Below are positions 1-7,113 of a stretch of DNA of 7,134 nucleotides, piece by piece (position 1 is the first letter of the stretch; each line of letters starts with the position of its first letter). The position numbers were made by a program, and so were the translations under genes. This DNA comes from Bacteroidales bacterium (lineage in GTDB: Bacteria > Bacteroidota > Bacteroidia > Bacteroidales > JAADGE01): assembly GCA_029934265.1 (NCBI GenBank), contig JAOZMN010000147.1, forward strand, positions 1 through 7,134, written 5' to 3'. The notes beneath the pieces are model-generated. The model made no database searches. It saw only the letters and a list, made by a program, of their open reading frames with translations, and was not told the origin of the DNA.

Positions 1-36
1 GTATACAACTTGGGCATGACAATTTATCGACAAATA

Positions 37-72
37 AATTATAAGTGCAATTATTAGTGTAATTATTAGTGT
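37..72. repeat. Three tandem 12-base units
   Basis: Units at 49-60 and 61-72 are identical (AATTATTAGTGT), and 37-48 matches at 10 of 12 positions. They lie about 70 bases downstream of the parC stop codon. The units contain no GC-rich stem, so they do not look like an intrinsic terminator. No function can be assigned. Confidence 0.75.
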
Positions 73-98
73 AATTTTTTTCATATATAATTGATTAG

Positions 99-126
99 AT
101 GAATAATTGAGAGAATGAATAATTGA
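99..126. repeat. 12-base direct repeat downstream of parC
   Basis: ATGAATAATTGA occurs at 99-110 and again at 115-126, separated by four bases (GAGA). The repeat sits in the AT-rich 3' flank of parC. The rest of 1-144 shows no reading frame, RNA gene or convincing terminator that I can support. Confidence 0.7.
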
Positions 127-144
127 ATAAAAGAATCAGTTATT

Positions 145-2775
145 TTACAAATCCAAAATCACCTGTCCGTCATCTGTATTTCTTACAACTTCAAATTCCG
201 GCTCATTATTTTGTTCTTCAAAAAGTTCTTCGTTTACCGGCTCGGCGACCTCTTCTGCCGTAACTTCAACCGGTTCCAACTCGATAATTTCTTCGACTTG
301 GTAAGTTGTGAGCCTTTTTCCTCTTGCTTTGTAACTTTTTACCGATATAAATTCCCAAGCATCAACAGTTTCATTTGCTCTGTTTGAATTTTCGCCTCCG
401 AAAATTATTTTAAAACGAGCTTTTTTGTGTGTACTTATCGAAATAAGTTTAGAATCGGGGTGTTCGTCGGTTATCGACATTATTTTATCTGAATTTTCAA
501 CAGTAAAACGTTTCAGATAATAATATTCTTGCTCTGCGGAATAAAAAACCGCCGTTAATATTTCCTTTTCATCATATTTTTTGAACAAAAACATTCCTTG
601 TTTGTAATGATTTGTAAGTTCGTAAGACGTAAGTACAGCGTCGCCGTCTTTTGTTACGACCAATATTTTATCGTCTCCGGAAAACTCTCCCACAAATTCA
701 CCTCTTTGTGCATCATTTATTTTAAGAACGGTACTGTCGAACCAAATTTTACGCCCGCCGAGTGTAGATATTCCCTCTTCTTTAACGGTAATTCTGTGAA
801 TCCTGTATTTTGAAAGAATATTTCCTTGCGATGCTCTTCCTTTTATGGCAAGTTCTTTGAGGTCTTCCTCCCACGAGCGTTTTTTGAGTCTCGGGCGAGG
901 TTTGAGTACTACTTTCAGAACTTCCGCTTCTCCATTGGCATTTGCCGAGAAATGCAGTATCTCGGATTTTTCGCTTCCTTTTGTCAGATTATATTCTTTG
1001 TCTCTCGTTATACTTTTTACAAAAAATCGTTTCATGTAAGCATATCCGGTTGCCCCGTCCCTGTAAACTGCATTGTAAATTGTTCGTGTATCGTTTTTCT
1101 TGAATACATCTATATGAATTACTTTTTTCCCAATATAAAATTTTCCTGTTACCGGTGTTATAAAATAAGTTCCGTCTTTTCGGAAAACTATAATATCATC
1201 AATATCAGAGCAATTTGCTACAAATTCATCTTTTTTTAATGACATTCCGGCAAAGCCTTCTTCATAATTTACATAAAGTTTTTCGTTTCTTACAACAACT
1301 TTCGATGCTATAATTTCTTCAAAATTTCTGATTTCGGTTCGCCTTTCTCTTCCTTTTGAAAAACGTTTTTTAATATCGGTATAATAATCGACTGTAAAAT
1401 CGACAATATGTGCTAAGTGATATTTAATTTTTTTAATTTCTTCTTCGATGGACTTTAAATAATCCGTAGCTTTAAAGGCATCATATTTTGAAATTCTTTT
1501 TATTTTAATTTCCGTAAGTCGGACAATATCATCTCTGTTTATCGCTCTTTTCAGTTGAGCCTTGAATGGGTCTAATCCGGTATCAATAGTTTCAATAACC
1601 GCTTCCCATGTTTCACATTTTCTTATTAAAAGATAAATTTCTTCTTCAATAAAAATCTTTTCTAAAGAAGATAAGTGCCATGCTTCTTCAAGTTCTGCTT
1701 TACGAATTTCGAGTTCTAATTTTAGTAATTTCAAGGTATTATCCGCCGAAAATCGTAACATTTCTTTTATTCCCAAAAATTTGGGTTTATCTCCTACAAT
1801 TACAGTTGAGTTCGGCGAAATAGAAACTTCGCAATCCGTTACTGCATATAATGCATCTATGGTTTTGTCGGGCGACACTCCGGACGGAAGATGTATCAGG
1901 ATTTCAACCTTGTCGGAAGTATTGTCTTCCACTTTTTTAATCTTAATTTTATTCTTCTCATTGGCACTAAGTATAGATTCTATAAGCGAGCCGGTTGTTT
2001 TTCCGAAAGGTAATTCTTTTATTACGATTGTTTTTTTGTCAATTTTGTCGATTTTTGCTCTTACTCGTACTTTCCCGCCTCGCAAACCATCGTTGTAACG
2101 AGATACATCAATAAAACCGCCTGTAAGAAAATCCGGATAAAGTTCAAAATCTTCATTCCGCAAATGATTTACGCAAGCATCAATAAGTTCGATAAAATTG
2201 TGAGGCATTATTTTGGAAGCCAGTCCAACTGCAATTCCCTCTACGCCTTGTGCAAGCAAAAGTGGAAATTTAACAGGTAAATTTATCGGTTCTTTATTTC
2301 TACCGTCGTAGGATTGTTTCCAATTTGTAGTTTTAGGGTTAAAAACCACTGCCAAAGCAAATTTTGATAAACGTGCTTCAATGTATCTCGGAGCGGCGGC
2401 ATTATCGCCGGTATAGATATTTCCCCAGTTTCCTTGCATATCTATAAGTAGCTCTTTCTGACCAAGTTGCACCAAAGCTCCTCCTATCGAAGCATCACCG
2501 TGCGGGTGATATTGCATGGTGTAACCGATAATATTGGCAACTTTATTATACCTGCCATCGTCCAAACGCTTCATGGCGTGCATTATTCGTCTTTGTACAG
2601 GTTTCAAACCATCGTAAAGATGTGGTACAGCACGTTCCAAAATAACATAAGAGGCATAGTCCAAAAACCAGTTTTTATACATTCCGGAAATGTATTTTAC
2701 ACGATATTCTTCCTCTTTGGCAGGCATTATTTCTTGTTGTAATTCTTCTTCTTGGAGTATTTCTTTTTCTTCCAT
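145..2775 (-). CDS. parC: DNA topoisomerase IV subunit A (ParC), Bacteroidota type
   Basis: This is the DNA-breaking and rejoining subunit of topoisomerase IV; with ParE it separates linked daughter chromosomes in the cytoplasm. The order is an acidic N-terminal extension (1-25), then the winged-helix/tower breakage-reunion domain (about 26-490), in which GLKPVQRR (56-63), YHPHGDAS (89-96) and the catalytic tyrosine Y131 in APRYIEARLS are clear. After these come a beta-pinwheel C-terminal domain (about 490-825) and an acidic tail (828-860). A canonical gyrase box (QRRGGKG) is absent; KGRASQGN (645-652) occupies a comparable place, which favours topoisomerase IV over gyrase. The 876-residue length is normal for the phylum. 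The start is the ATG before MEEKE, with no SD. The gene is last in a likely parE-lipoprotein-parC transcript, 55 bases after the lipoprotein stop. Its quinolone-pocket residues are A95 and G99 (see findings). Confidence 0.95.
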   Translation of the reverse strand: MEEKEILQEEELQQEIMPAKEEEYRVKYISGMYKNWFLDYASYVILERAVPHLYDGLKPVQRRIMHAMKRLDDGRYNKVANIIGYTMQYHPHGDASIGGALVQLGQKELLIDMQGNWGNIYTGDNAAAPRYIEARLSKFALAVVFNPKTTNWKQSYDGRNKEPINLPVKFPLLLAQGVEGIAVGLASKIMPHNFIELIDACVNHLRNEDFELYPDFLTGGFIDVSRYNDGLRGGKVRVRAKIDKIDKKTIVIKELPFGKTTGSLIESILSANEKNKIKIKKVEDNTSDKVEILIHLPSGVSPDKTIDALYAVTDCEVSISPNSTVIVGDKPKFLGIKEMLRFSADNTLKLLKLELEIRKAELEEAWHLSSLEKIFIEEEIYLLIRKCETWEAVIETIDTGLDPFKAQLKRAINRDDIVRLTEIKIKRISKYDAFKATDYLKSIEEEIKKIKYHLAHIVDFTVDYYTDIKKRFSKGRERRTEIRNFEEIIASKVVVRNEKLYVNYEEGFAGMSLKKDEFVANCSDIDDIIVFRKDGTYFITPVTGKFYIGKKVIHIDVFKKNDTRTIYNAVYRDGATGYAYMKRFFVKSITRDKEYNLTKGSEKSEILHFSANANGEAEVLKVVLKPRPRLKKRSWEEDLKELAIKGRASQGNILSKYRIHRITVKEEGISTLGGRKIWFDSTVLKINDAQRGEFVGEFSGDDKILVVTKDGDAVLTSYELTNHYKQGMFLFKKYDEKEILTAVFYSAEQEYYYLKRFTVENSDKIMSITDEHPDSKLISISTHKKARFKIIFGGENSNRANETVDAWEFISVKSYKARGKRLTTYQVEEIIELEPVEVTAEEVAEPVNEELFEEQNNEPEFEVVRNTDDGQVILDL

Positions 2776-2830
2776 GTACTTATCTTATCTTTTTTAAAAA
2801 TGCAACAACCTCGTATGGATTGCCCTTACA

Positions 2831-3325
2831 TTATATTTTTTCCATTTCCAAACTCACATCTAAGGAATTAAAAGGCGTTAAAACTCCGTCGAATTTAAAA
2901 TTCAGCGTTATTTTTCTTCCGTCTCGTTTTCCTGTGCCGGAAATTATATCATAATAAGTATTATCGGCATAATATTTTCCGCTGACAACAGTAATATCAT
3001 CAAAATTTGTGGCAATATCACAATTAAGGTTTGTATTTCCGTAAGTTATAACTATGTGAGTACCTGTACCTTCTACAATATTGAATGTTTCCGTTGTTAT
3101 CAGGTTTCCGTTTGTTGCTTTACCGGAATAATCGGCATAAAAACATTCATAATAATATACGGTTTGACTGTTATTTGTAGGAGTCTGATTTGTAGGGTCG
3201 TTATTCAGGACGCTGTTTTTTTGGTCGGCATAGCAACCTGTATCATCATTGTTTTTATCGTCTTTATTGCAAGAAGCAAGAAAAATTAAAGATAAAATTA
3301 AAGGAAATATAATTTTTTTTTTCAT
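2831..3325 (-). CDS. Small surface lipoprotein, function unknown
   Basis: I do not recognise the family. The 164-residue product begins with a lipoprotein signal peptide: MKKK, a hydrophobic stretch (5-17) and lipobox LASC with lipidated C19. Mature residues C-N-K-D-D fit the K-(D/E)2 lipoprotein export signal described in Bacteroidota, so surface exposure is inferred. A low-complexity Asn/Asp/Thr linker (20-55) leads to a domain rich in alternating polar and hydrophobic residues (about 56-164), with the pattern ISGTGKRDGRKITLNF (128-143) typical of small extracellular beta-sheet domains. Three further cysteines (C31, C61, C102) are present. The ATG is supported by the signal peptide and by an in-frame TGA upstream without another ATG between. 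It lies between parE (38 bases) and parC (55 bases) on the same strand, so it is probably co-transcribed with them, though its envelope location suggests no functional tie. Confidence 0.85.
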   Translation of the reverse strand: MKKKIIFPLILSLIFLASCNKDDKNNDDTGCYADQKNSVLNNDPTNQTPTNNSQTVYYYECFYADYSGKATNGNLITTETFNIVEGTGTHIVITYGNTNLNCDIATNFDDITVVSGKYYADNTYYDIISGTGKRDGRKITLNFKFDGVLTPFNSLDVSLEMEKI

Positions 3326-3362
3326 CGTAAATTGTTCATTGTAATTTATTCATTGTCATATT
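3321..3362 (-). repeat. 14-base tandem repeat (3 units) between parE and the lipoprotein gene
   Basis: Units at 3321-3334, 3335-3348 and 3349-3362 share TTCATYGTMA on the plus strand at an exact 14-base period, which breaks down into heptamers. Read on the gene strand, each unit contains ATGA, so frames starting at 3353 (MNKLQ) and 3339 (MNNLR) end in a TGA that overlaps the next ATG, the last being the lipoprotein start at 3325. The repeat fills almost the whole gap between the parE stop and that start. Confidence 0.8.
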
Positions 3363-3363
3363 T

Positions 3364-5196
3364 CTAAACGTCTTCTTCTATTCTCAAATTGTCGATAATA
3401 AATTCTTGTCTTTCCTGCGTATTTTTTCCCATATAAAAGTCGAGCATATCCGAAATCGAGTCTTCTTTATTAATAATAACAGGGTCAAGTCTTATATCTT
3501 TACCGATAAAATGCTTAAATTCGTCAGGTGAAATTTCTCCAAGACCTTTAAAACGAGTCATTTCAGGATTTTTACCGGTTTTTGAAATTGCAATTTCTTT
3601 TTCTTCATCAGAATAGCAATAAAAAGTCTGTTTTTTATTGCGAACTCTAAAAAGTGGAGTTTGCAAAATGTACAGGTGATTATTTTTTATCACTTCCGGA
3701 AAGAATTTTAAAAAGAACGTTATAAGCAAAAGTCTGATGTGCATTCCATCGACATCGGCATCGGTAGCTATTACAATTTTATTGTAACGAAGTGTGTCTA
3801 AGCCGTCTTCGATATTTAAAGCTGCTTGCAAAAGATTAAATTCTTCGTTGGTATAAACAACTTTTTTATTCAAAGAATAAGTATTTAAAGGCTTTCCTTT
3901 CAGACTAAAAACTGCTTGCGTGTTCACGTCTCTCGATTTTGTTATCGAACCGCTTGCCGAGTCGCCCTCGGTAATAAAAATAGTTGTATTTTCTACTTTT
4001 TCTTTGTTATCTTGAAAATGGACACGACAATCTCTCAATTTTTTGTTGTGCAGACTAACTTTTTTTGCTCTTGCCCGTGCAATTTTTTTTATGCCGGACA
4101 TTGCTTTTCTTTCCTTTTCGGAAGAAATAATTTTTTCGAGTAAAAGTTCACCGGCTTCGGGGTTTTTGTGCAGATAATTATTGAGTTTGTTCCCTACAAA
4201 ATCAAGAATGAAATTTCTTACCGATTGTCCGTCCGGTTCCATATCACGAGATCCGAGTTTTGTTTTGGTTTGCGATTCAAAAATCGGGTCTTCAACTTTT
4301 ATGCTGACTGCCGCAACTATTCCTGTTCGGATATCCGAAACATCGTAATCTTTACCGTAAAATTCTCGTATTGCTTTTACAACTGCCTCTCGAAAAGCTA
4401 ATTGATGAGTTCCACCTTGCGAAGTATGTTGTCCGTTTACGAAACTGTAATATTCTTCTCCGTACTGATGACTGTGAGTAATTGCAATTTCAATATCTTC
4501 ATCTTTAAGATGAATTATCGGATATAAACGTTTGTCTTCCTTGATGTTGGCTGCAAGTAAATCAAGCAAGCCGTTTTTGGAATAAAACCGTTTTCCGTTA
4601 AAATTTATTGTAAGTCCGGAATTAAGATAAACATAATTTTTAAGCATACTTTCCAGATATTCCGAAAGGTAATGGTATTTTCCGAAAATATCTAAATCAG
4701 GGACAAAGCTAATTTCAGTACCGTTTGGCTGGTTACTACTACAAATTTCTTCATCTTTTACGATATTTCCTCCGGAATAATGTACTTCTTTCACCTCTCC
4801 TTCCCGAAAGGATTTTATTATAAAACTGCTCGATAAAGCATTTACAGCTTTTATCCCTACACCATTAAGTCCAACCGATTTTTTAAATACTTTTGAATCG
4901 TATTTTGCACCGGTATTCATTTTCGATGATACATCAATTACTTTTGAGAGCGGAATACCACGTCCGTAATCTCGAACTCTTATTTCTTTTTCGATTTGCG
5001 AAACTTCAATTTTTTTTCCGTGTCCCATCATGTATTCATCAATGGAATTGTCGAAAACTTCTTTAAGAAGGATATAAATTCCGTCGTCTTGCGAAGAGCC
5101 GTCGCCGAGTTTCCCGATATACATTCCGGGACGCTTGCGAATATGCTCTTTCCAATCGAGGGTTTTTATGGTATCGTCAGTATAATTTTCTGCCAT
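3364..5196 (-). CDS. parE: DNA topoisomerase IV subunit B (ParE), ATPase subunit
   Basis: This is the ATP-driven subunit of topoisomerase IV; it forms an A2B2 complex with ParC. The GHKL ATPase domain (about 10-215) shows E46 and N50 in EVFDNSIDE, D76 in VRDYGRGIP, and the glycine-rich lid GLNGVGIKAVNALS (109-122). The transducer domain (about 225-385) carries the ATP-contacting loop Q309-T310-K311. The TOPRIM metal site is complete: E410 in ITEGDSASGS and D479/D481/D483 in TDADVDG. SLKGKPLNTY (431-440) and RFKGLGE (548-554) complete the signature. At 610 residues it has the usual length for Bacteroidota ParE and lacks the long insertion of proteobacterial GyrB. The start is the ATG before MAENYTDD, about 35 bases downstream of the predicted transcription start. 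It is first in the likely three-gene transcript. I see no missing key residue. Confidence 0.96.
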   Translation of the reverse strand: MAENYTDDTIKTLDWKEHIRKRPGMYIGKLGDGSSQDDGIYILLKEVFDNSIDEYMMGHGKKIEVSQIEKEIRVRDYGRGIPLSKVIDVSSKMNTGAKYDSKVFKKSVGLNGVGIKAVNALSSSFIIKSFREGEVKEVHYSGGNIVKDEEICSSNQPNGTEISFVPDLDIFGKYHYLSEYLESMLKNYVYLNSGLTINFNGKRFYSKNGLLDLLAANIKEDKRLYPIIHLKDEDIEIAITHSHQYGEEYYSFVNGQHTSQGGTHQLAFREAVVKAIREFYGKDYDVSDIRTGIVAAVSIKVEDPIFESQTKTKLGSRDMEPDGQSVRNFILDFVGNKLNNYLHKNPEAGELLLEKIISSEKERKAMSGIKKIARARAKKVSLHNKKLRDCRVHFQDNKEKVENTTIFITEGDSASGSITKSRDVNTQAVFSLKGKPLNTYSLNKKVVYTNEEFNLLQAALNIEDGLDTLRYNKIVIATDADVDGMHIRLLLITFFLKFFPEVIKNNHLYILQTPLFRVRNKKQTFYCYSDEEKEIAISKTGKNPEMTRFKGLGEISPDEFKHFIGKDIRLDPVIINKEDSISDMLDFYMGKNTQERQEFIIDNLRIEEDV

Positions 5197-5236
5197 TTTT
5201 TCTTTAATTCGTAATTCTATAATACTTTACTAAATG

Positions 5237-5267
5237 CAAAGTTAATTTTTTTTAGATTGTTTTTCAA
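5237..5267 (-). promoter_or_regulatory. Predicted promoter of the parE operon
   Basis: On the minus strand, TAACTTTG (5244 to 5237) is an exact match to the Bacteroidota -7 consensus TAnnTTTG. A TTG (5267 to 5265) lies 20 bases upstream, which is the expected -33 spacing. Transcription would start near 5231, leaving a 5' leader of about 35 bases before the parE ATG. Confidence 0.7.
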
Positions 5268-5280
5268 AAAACATATTGAC

Positions 5281-5300
5281 ATTATCGTTTTTCGGATAAT
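5281..5300. promoter_or_regulatory. Inverted repeat ATTATC-N8-GATAAT upstream of parE promoter
   Basis: A perfect 6-base inverted repeat with arms at 5281-5286 and 5295-5300. It begins 13 bases upstream of the predicted -33 element of the parE promoter, where an operator or activator site could lie. The arm sequence shares TTATC/GATAA with a second, longer dyad at 5381-5404. Short AT-rich dyads arise often by chance, so function is uncertain. Confidence 0.35.
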
Positions 5301-5380
5301 ATAATTTGTTAATTAAAACTTATAAGCTAAAAATAAAACTCATAACCACTTAATTTTTAACATCTTAAAATTTGTTTTTG

Positions 5381-5404
5381 TTTTTTATCATTGTTGATAA
5401 AAAA
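5381..5404. promoter_or_regulatory. Perfect 10-base inverted repeat upstream of protease promoter
   Basis: TTTTTTATCA (5381-5390) and TGATAAAAAA (5395-5404) are exact reverse complements separated by TTGT. The dyad ends two bases before the possible -33 TTG of the protease promoter. It lies between two divergent promoters, where a terminator makes little sense, so a regulator-binding site is the more likely role. An AT-only stem would be a weak RNA hairpin. Confidence 0.5.
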
Positions 5405-5406
5405 TA

Positions 5407-5442
5407 TTGGCTCTGTTTATTGCAAATATTTTATTATATTTG
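5407..5442 (+). promoter_or_regulatory. Predicted promoter of the S8 protease gene
   Basis: TATATTTG (5435-5442) matches the Bacteroidota -7 consensus TAnnTTTG exactly. The best -33 candidate, TTG at 5407-5409, is 25 bases upstream, somewhat longer than usual, so the -33 call is weaker than the -7 call. The predicted transcription start near 5448 leaves a leader of about 30 bases before the TTG start codon. Confidence 0.55.
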
Positions 5443-5478
5443 TCGGTAATTTGATAAGTTCAACAAATCTAAAATAAA

Positions 5479-7086
5479 TTGAAAATACAATTTCTTAAAA
5501 TAAATTACTCTGCTACAAGCATCGTTTTCAAAACTTTAATTATTTTATTTTTACTTCAATTCGGTTTTTCCGGAATGTCTCAAAACAGATATAAAGTTTT
5601 TTTTACAGATAAAAAAGATGTGAAATTTAATCCGTATAAATATTTTGATGTCAAAGCAATAGACCGAAGACTTAAAAGTAATATAAGTCTGTACGATAAA
5701 AAAGATTTTCCTTTAAATGAAAATTATGTATTGCAAATTGAAAATATTACAAAAGTAACGACAAAAATACGCTGGTTTAATCTTGTTTTTGTAGAAGCAA
5801 ATACCGAAGAATTAGAAAAAATATCACAACTTTCTTTTGTACGAAAAATTGAACCCGTTTATTTACGAACAAAATTAGCATCGGAAAGTTACGACACTTA
5901 TTTGTCCGATGAAGACAAGAAACTTTTGAAAAAGCAAACTCAAAGGCTTGGAATTTCGGAATTTCATGAAGCCGGTTTCAAAGGCGAAGGCATGAGAATT
6001 GCAATTTTCGACGGAGGTTTTCCGAACGTTGATAAAAGTCCGATATTTACACATATACACAAAAATAATCGTGTAATTAAAACTTACGATTTTGCTCGAA
6101 AAAAAGAAAATGTATATGCTCATAACGTTCACGGTACGATGGTTTTATCCTGCATTGCCGGCATTACCGACAGTCAGCCGATGGGGCTTGCCGTAAATGC
6201 AGAATTTTTACTTGCCCGTACCGAAATTAACAGCGAACCTTTTTCGGAAGAAGAAAATTGGCTTGCCGCCGTAGAATGGGCAGATAAAAACGGTGCGGAC
6301 ATCATAAACAGCTCGCTCGGATATACTTATCATCGTTATAATATATGGGAAATGAACGGAGAAGTCAGTTTGGTGGCAAAAGCGGCAAATATCGCTGCTT
6401 CAAAGGGAATTTTGGTAGTAAACGCAATGGGAAACGACGGCGACAACGAGTGGAAAGTTCTCGGAACTCCGGCTGATGCCGACAGCATTTTAAGTATAGG
6501 CGGTATCGACCCTGATACAGATTATCATCAAGATTTCAGTTCCTTCGGACCTACTGCCGATATGCGTATGAAACCGAATGTCGTTGCGTATTCCACAGCT
6601 ATAGTTGCGGGGAAAAACGAACTCAAAAATGCACAAGGAACTTCTTTTGCTTCACCGCTCATCGCCGGCTTTGTCGCTTGTGCTTGGCAGACTGAAAAAG
6701 ACAAAACCAATATGGAAATGTTCGATGAAATTCAAAAATCGGGAGAACTTTATCCGTATTTTGATTACGCTCACGGTTTCGGAGTGCCGAAAGCAAATTA
6801 TTTTACGGAAAATAAAACAAAAACTGATACAATTCCTACTTTTTATTTTGAAAAGAAGAAAAATAACATCACTATAAAAATAAATAAAGATTTTATTTCA
6901 AAAAAGAATAAAAAACCGGAATATTTATATATTCATATTAAAAAAGATGACGGAGTCCTCGAAAAATATTGGCTTTACAAAGTATATCAAGAACAAGTTT
7001 GCACAATAGATGTCAGTGATTTTACAGGTATGACTATTGCTGCACATTTTAAAGGATACACTGAATTATTAAAAATTGAAGATTAA
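5479..7086 (+). CDS. Secreted S8 (subtilisin-family) serine protease
   Basis: This is a predicted secreted endopeptidase. A signal peptide with hydrophobic core 19-31 is followed by a probable cut before Q35 (GMS-Q). Residues 35-135 resemble the N-terminal region of Bacteroidota S8 peptidases (YKVFFTDK, AIDRR, RWFNLVFVEA) and probably act as a propeptide. The protease domain (about 160-440) has a full catalytic set: D178 in IAIFDGG, H218 in NVHGT, oxyanion N319 in AMGNDGD and S389 in GTSFASP. About 85 C-terminal residues look beta-rich, with no clear type IX secretion sorting domain. The start appears to be TTG: an in-frame TAA lies just upstream (5470-5472) and the first in-frame ATG is codon 33, which would remove the signal peptide. 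It is transcribed divergently from parE. The family call is firm; substrate and final location are unknown. Confidence 0.92.
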   Translation: MKIQFLKINYSATSIVFKTLIILFLLQFGFSGMSQNRYKVFFTDKKDVKFNPYKYFDVKAIDRRLKSNISLYDKKDFPLNENYVLQIENITKVTTKIRWFNLVFVEANTEELEKISQLSFVRKIEPVYLRTKLASESYDTYLSDEDKKLLKKQTQRLGISEFHEAGFKGEGMRIAIFDGGFPNVDKSPIFTHIHKNNRVIKTYDFARKKENVYAHNVHGTMVLSCIAGITDSQPMGLAVNAEFLLARTEINSEPFSEEENWLAAVEWADKNGADIINSSLGYTYHRYNIWEMNGEVSLVAKAANIAASKGILVVNAMGNDGDNEWKVLGTPADADSILSIGGIDPDTDYHQDFSSFGPTADMRMKPNVVAYSTAIVAGKNELKNAQGTSFASPLIAGFVACAWQTEKDKTNMEMFDEIQKSGELYPYFDYAHGFGVPKANYFTENKTKTDTIPTFYFEKKKNNITIKINKDFISKKNKKPEYLYIHIKKDDGVLEKYWLYKVYQEQVCTIDVSDFTGMTIAAHFKGYTELLKIED

Positions 7087-7099
7087 GGTCTGCGACCTT
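7085..7099 (+). terminator. Short hairpin overlapping the protease stop codon
   Basis: AAGGTC (7085-7090) and GACCTT (7094-7099) form a perfect 6-base stem with a TGC loop. The 5' arm includes the last two bases of the TAA stop. It is followed by TAAAATAAATT and not by a clean T run, so it is at best a weak intrinsic terminator and could simply be an intergenic palindrome. Confidence 0.3.
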
Positions 7100-7113
7100 T
7101 AAAATAAATTATC

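Noticed and set aside
37..72. Spaced repeats as a possible CRISPR array
   Set aside because: The units are 12 bases, directly adjacent and without unique spacers, so they are plain tandem repeats.
826..1239. A 137-codon open frame on the plus strand opposite parC, and similar frames at 598-813, 1781-2098 and 2467-2742
   Set aside because: They are antisense to strongly conserved ParC sequence, have Cys/Phe/Ser-rich compositions typical of shadow frames, and show no recognisable motif.
2802..2823. Imperfect stem (GCAA...TTGC with inner CC/GG) followed on the minus strand by TTTTT, between the lipoprotein gene and parC
   Set aside because: The stem is only about six pairs with an asymmetric internal loop, and the T run is immediately followed by A residues. 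It is too weak to call a terminator or attenuator.
3916..4401. Open frames on the plus strand opposite parE (3916-4143, 4168-4401)
   Set aside because: They lie over the conserved ParE transducer and TOPRIM-proximal coding sequence and have no start context or motif of their own.
145..5196. Possibility that the two subunits are gyrase (GyrA/GyrB) and not topoisomerase IV
   Set aside because: The A subunit lacks a QRRGGKG gyrase box and has the SIGGALVQLGQ-type sequence of Bacteroidota topoisomerase IV; the adjacent pair arrangement and the short B subunit agree.
6528..6877. Open frames overlapping the protease gene (minus strand 6528-6710, plus strand 6605-6877)
   Set aside because: They overlap the catalytic-serine region of a clear S8 domain in other frames, and their compositions look like shifted readings.
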